From Saccharothrix syringae (lineage in GTDB: Bacteria; Actinomycetota; Actinomycetes; Mycobacteriales; Pseudonocardiaceae): a DNA stretch of 64,000 nucleotides. Position numbers and translations under genes: made by a program. This document shows, in pieces, positions 61,705 through 64,000 of this stretch (within the stretch, counting starts at the first letter, position 1; each line of letters opens with the position of its first letter). The notes under the pieces are model-generated. The model searched no databases. It was not told where the DNA came from and saw only the letters and a list, made by a program, of their open reading frames with translations. The stretch covers positions 4,092,001-4,156,000 of the forward strand of contig NZ_CP034550.1 in the NCBI RefSeq assembly GCF_009498035.1, written 5' to 3'.

Positions 61705-62457
61705 TCACGGGCGGTGGAGCGCGCGGTTCACGTCGTCGTCGGAGAGCTGGTCGAAGTTCGCGTACCAGTGGCCGACCGCGCGGAAGTCGGCGGGGGAGTG
61801 CAGGCAGGCGACCGCGTCGGCGTCGGCCAGGTCCCGGGTGGCTCCCGGGGCGCAGACCGGCACGGCCAGCAGCAGCCGGCGCGGGTGCCGCTCGCGCAGC
61901 CACCGCAGCGCGGCCCGGGCGGTGATGCCGGTGGCCAGGCCGTCGTCGACCAGGACGACCAGGCGGTCGGTCGGGTCGGGAGGCGGCCGGTCGGGCCGGT
62001 AGCGCCGGATGCGGCGGCGGATCTCGGCCCGTTCGCGCTCGACGGCGTAGGCCAGGTCGGCTTCGGCCAGGTTCAGGCGGGTCAGGGCGTGCTGGTTGAA
62101 CACCGGTCGGCCGTCCTCGGCCAGGGCGCCGATGCCGAATTCCGGGCGGCTGGGTGCGCCGATCTTGCGGGCGACGGTGACGTCCAGGTCGGCGCCGATG
62201 GCGGCGGCCACCTCCGCGGCCACGGGGACGCCGCCGCGCGGCAGGGCGAGCACCAGGGGGCGGTTGGTGCCGGTGGTGTGGAGGGCGGTGGTGCCGGTGG
62301 GCCGGGGGGTGCCGGTGGCGGGGTGGAGGCGGTCGACCGGCGGCGGGTGGGCGTCGGTGGTGGTCGGCGGGCGGTTGCCGGTGGAGAGCAGTCGGGCGAC
62401 CTCCCCGGCGAGTGCGCGCCCCGCCTCGGCCCGGTCGGCGAACACCGTCCTCCTCAC
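61705..62457 (-). CDS. Phosphoribosyltransferase domain protein
   Basis: A 250-residue type I phosphoribosyltransferase. VLALPRGGVPVAAEVAAAIG, ARKIGAPSRPEFGIGALAE and the PRPP loop VVLVDDGLATGITARAAL are intact. A Pro/Thr-rich insertion of about 35 residues follows the N-terminal helix. Such proteins often accompany or are fused to erythromycin-esterase-like proteins, as here. True substrate unknown. Start GTG/ATG at 62457 lies 25 bp after the esterase stop. Confidence 0.88.
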   Translation of the reverse strand: MRRTVFADRAEAGRALAGEVARLLSTGNRPPTTTDAHPPPVDRLHPATGTPRPTGTTALHTTGTNRPLVLALPRGGVPVAAEVAAAIGADLDVTVARKIGAPSRPEFGIGALAEDGRPVFNQHALTRLNLAEADLAYAVERERAEIRRRIRRYRPDRPPPDPTDRLVVLVDDGLATGITARAALRWLRERHPRRLLLAVPVCAPGATRDLADADAVACLHSPADFRAVGHWYANFDQLSDDDVNRALHRP

Positions 62458-62482
62458 GGCGACCTCCTCGGCCGGTGCCGGC

Positions 62483-64000
62483 TCATGTCCCCGTCGGGTA
62501 GGTCTCGGGTTCGAGCACGTCCACCCGGCGCGTGTGCAGCGGGTGCAGCGCCCGGCTCTGGTCGACCCAGACGAAGGCGTCGTAGCGATCGCCCGCGGTG
62601 GTCGGGACGTAGTTGCCCCACCGCTCCCGCTCCGGGTGGTAGACCACGCCGATGGCGCGGTGGTCGAGCCGGTCGGTGAGCAGGTCCGGGCGGCCGGGCG
62701 CGGTGCGGCGGGGGAAGGTCAGCACCGCGCGTTCGGGGGCGGTGCGGTGCAGCACGTCCTCCAGCGAACCCGGTCGGGCCGGCGGGACCGGCAGCTCGCG
62801 CGTCGGCGCGCCCCAGGAGCCGGCGGCGACCACGGTGCCGTGGTGGGTGCCGAAACCGACCAGCACGACCTGGTCGTCGCCGTACCGCTCGCGGGCGAGC
62901 TGGCCGGTGTTGACCTCGCCCCGGTCGGCCATGGTGGTGGCGCGGGCGTCGCCCACGTGGGTGTTGTGGGCCCAGACCACGGCCTTGGCGCCGGGGCCGT
63001 AGTGGGCCAGCAGCCGGGCGAGGGTGTCGTCCATGTGGCGGTCGCGGACGTTCCACGACTCCCGGCCGCCGGCGACCATCGCCCGGTAGTAGCGCTCGGC
63101 CCCGGCGACGACCTCGGCGTTCTGCCACGCGCCGAAGGCGCTGCCACGGGCGCTGTCGTGGGCGCTGCCACGGGTGCTGCCACGGGCGCTGCCACGGGCG
63201 CTGTCGTGGGCGCTGTCGTGGGCGCTGCCACGGGCGCTGCCACGGGCGCTGTCGTGGGCGCCCCCACGGGTGCTGTCGTGGGCGCTGCCAGGGCCGCTGT
63301 CGCGGACGCCCCGCCCGCCCCCGGGCCACTCGCCCGGGGGCAGCCCACCTCCGGTCGTGCCCTGCCCGCCGCCCCGCTCACCCGAGGCCCACCCGGCGGC
63401 CGCCCGTTCCCGCAGCCGCACCAGCAGGTCGACCACCTGGTCCTCGCAGCTCGTGGGCACGAACCGGGTCGCCTGGGCGTACTCCCGCGCGCTCTCGCCG
63501 TACGGCTCGAAGCACCGGTACGCGGCCAGTGCGGTGGGCACCTCCGCCGGGTCGTGCTCCCGCAGGTGCACCAGGATCTCGCGCAGCGATGCCCACAGCG
63601 AGTACACGTCCAGTCCGTGAAAACCCACTCGTTCGTGGACATCTCGGGCGGCGTTGTGCACGCGCAGCCACCGGCAGAAGTCGACGACCTCCTCGTTGGC
63701 CCACATCCACGTCGGCCAGCGCTCGAACGCCACCAGCGCCGCCCGGGGGTCCTCCGCGTCCGGCGAGCACCGCACCGCGCGGTCCACCCGGTCGCAGTCG
63801 GGCCAGTCGCCCTCCACGGCCACGAACGAGAACCCCAGCTCGGCCACCAGCCGCCGGGTCAGCAGCGCCCGCCACCGGTAGAACTCGTGCGTGCCGTGGC
63901 TGGCCTCGCCCAGCATCACCACCCGAGCGTTCCCCGCGCGGTCGAGCAGTTCGTCGAAGTCGCCCGCGTCGGTCAGCGGCGTGGCCAGCGCGGCGACGTC
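62483..64000 (-). CDS. Erythromycin esterase family protein, 5' end beyond window
   Basis: The visible 505 codons cover nearly the whole protein; the start lies beyond base 64000. Family motifs are MLGEASHGTHEFYRWRALLT (catalytic His and Glu), FVAVEGDWPDC, MWANEEVVDFCRWLR, FHGLDVYSLW, KAVVWAHNTHVGDARAT and VGFGTHHGTVVA. Members hydrolyse macrolide lactones or have unknown roles; the chromosomal type paired with a phosphoribosyltransferase is usually not a proven resistance gene. A 12-bp tandem repeat inserts about 55 residues of SARG/SAHD in the middle, an unusual lengthening. Confidence 0.87.
   Translation of the reverse strand, partial: DVAALATPLTDAGDFDELLDRAGNARVVMLGEASHGTHEFYRWRALLTRRLVAELGFSFVAVEGDWPDCDRVDRAVRCSPDAEDPRAALVAFERWPTWMWANEEVVDFCRWLRVHNAARDVHERVGFHGLDVYSLWASLREILVHLREHDPAEVPTALAAYRCFEPYGESAREYAQATRFVPTSCEDQVVDLLVRLRERAAAGWASGERGGGQGTTGGGLPPGEWPGGGRGVRDSGPGSAHDSTRGGAHDSARGSARGSAHDSAHDSARGSARGSTRGSAHDSARGSAFGAWQNAEVVAGAERYYRAMVAGGRESWNVRDRHMDDTLARLLAHYGPGAKAVVWAHNTHVGDARATTMADRGEVNTGQLARERYGDDQVVLVGFGTHHGTVVAAGSWGAPTRELPVPPARPGSLEDVLHRTAPERAVLTFPRRTAPGRPDLLTDRLDHRAIGVVYHPERERWGNYVPTTAGDRYDAFVWVDQSRALHPLHTRRVDVLEPETYPTGT
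63139..63294 (-). repeat. 12-bp tandem repeat in the esterase gene
   Basis: About thirteen units of GCGCTGCCACGG or GCGCTGTCGTGG (plus strand) encode alternating SARG and SAHD tetrads, with a few STRG and one GAHD. All units keep the frame. Confidence 0.9.

Noticed and set aside
63139..63294. Repeat array as CRISPR or mobile element end
   Set aside because: Uniform 12-bp units in frame inside the esterase gene explain it fully.

Overview
The window is high-GC DNA with strong third-position GC bias, many GTG starts, SARP, TetR and STAND regulators, MMPL and P450 genes, Tat and Sec secreted enzymes, and start codons placed directly behind a -10 box. All of this points to a filamentous actinomycete, most likely Pseudonocardiales (Saccharothrix/Actinosynnema/Lentzea-like). 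The genus is an inference. No rRNA, tRNA or CRISPR array was seen.

Layout. 1-3.1 kb: a minus-strand class I P450 operon (small ORF, TetR, 3Fe-4S ferredoxin, ferredoxin reductase, P450 cut by the window edge). 3.3-10.4 kb: a secreted DUF6801-FN3 protein, an IS630 relic, an alpha/beta hydrolase behind paired operators, a TetR, a small secreted protein and a SARP/NB-ARC/TPR regulator. 10.5-14.1 kb: DUF3995 protein, an RtcB RNA ligase interrupted by an intein, and a GH10 xylanase. 14.1-19.0 kb: a LodA/LodB quinoprotein oxidase system with a VioB/RebD-type ferritin-like protein. 19.1-27.3 kb: kinase-like protein, WrbA, a LacI-family protein with a damaged DNA-binding domain, a HelD/HelR-type helicase, an HxlR/oxidoreductase pair and a beta-lactamase-fold protein lacking its catalytic residues. 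27.4-34.4 kb: decayed genes and secreted proteins around a membrane-anchored sigma factor. 34.4-39.3 kb: TetR-MMPL operon divergent from a second P450. 39.3-51.6 kb: a STAND ATPase, secreted hydrolases, a PadR pair, a class A beta-lactamase, an amidohydrolase and a cyclase-like/STAND/TPR protein.

The most interesting part is 51.6-61.1 kb. Eight minus-strand genes with overlaps or gaps of 1-34 bp encode an aromatic amino acid hydroxylase, a chorismate mutase fused to an MqnA-type chorismate dehydratase, a Dabb-domain protein, a PaaK-like adenylating enzyme, a class IV aminotransferase, a BacA-like prephenate decarboxylase homologue, an ornithine cyclodeaminase/ketimine reductase-like enzyme and a HisC-like aminotransferase. 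A LysE-type exporter diverges from the operon across a perfect inverted repeat, and a DNA-binding protein with a degenerate receiver domain follows. I read this as a compact, probably undescribed pathway from chorismate/prephenate to an unusual amino-acid-derived metabolite.

A second theme is short in-frame tandem repeats in many genes and intergenic regions (37-bp, 18-bp, 15-bp and 12-bp units). The right edge holds a phosphoribosyltransferase and an erythromycin-esterase family gene that runs off the window.
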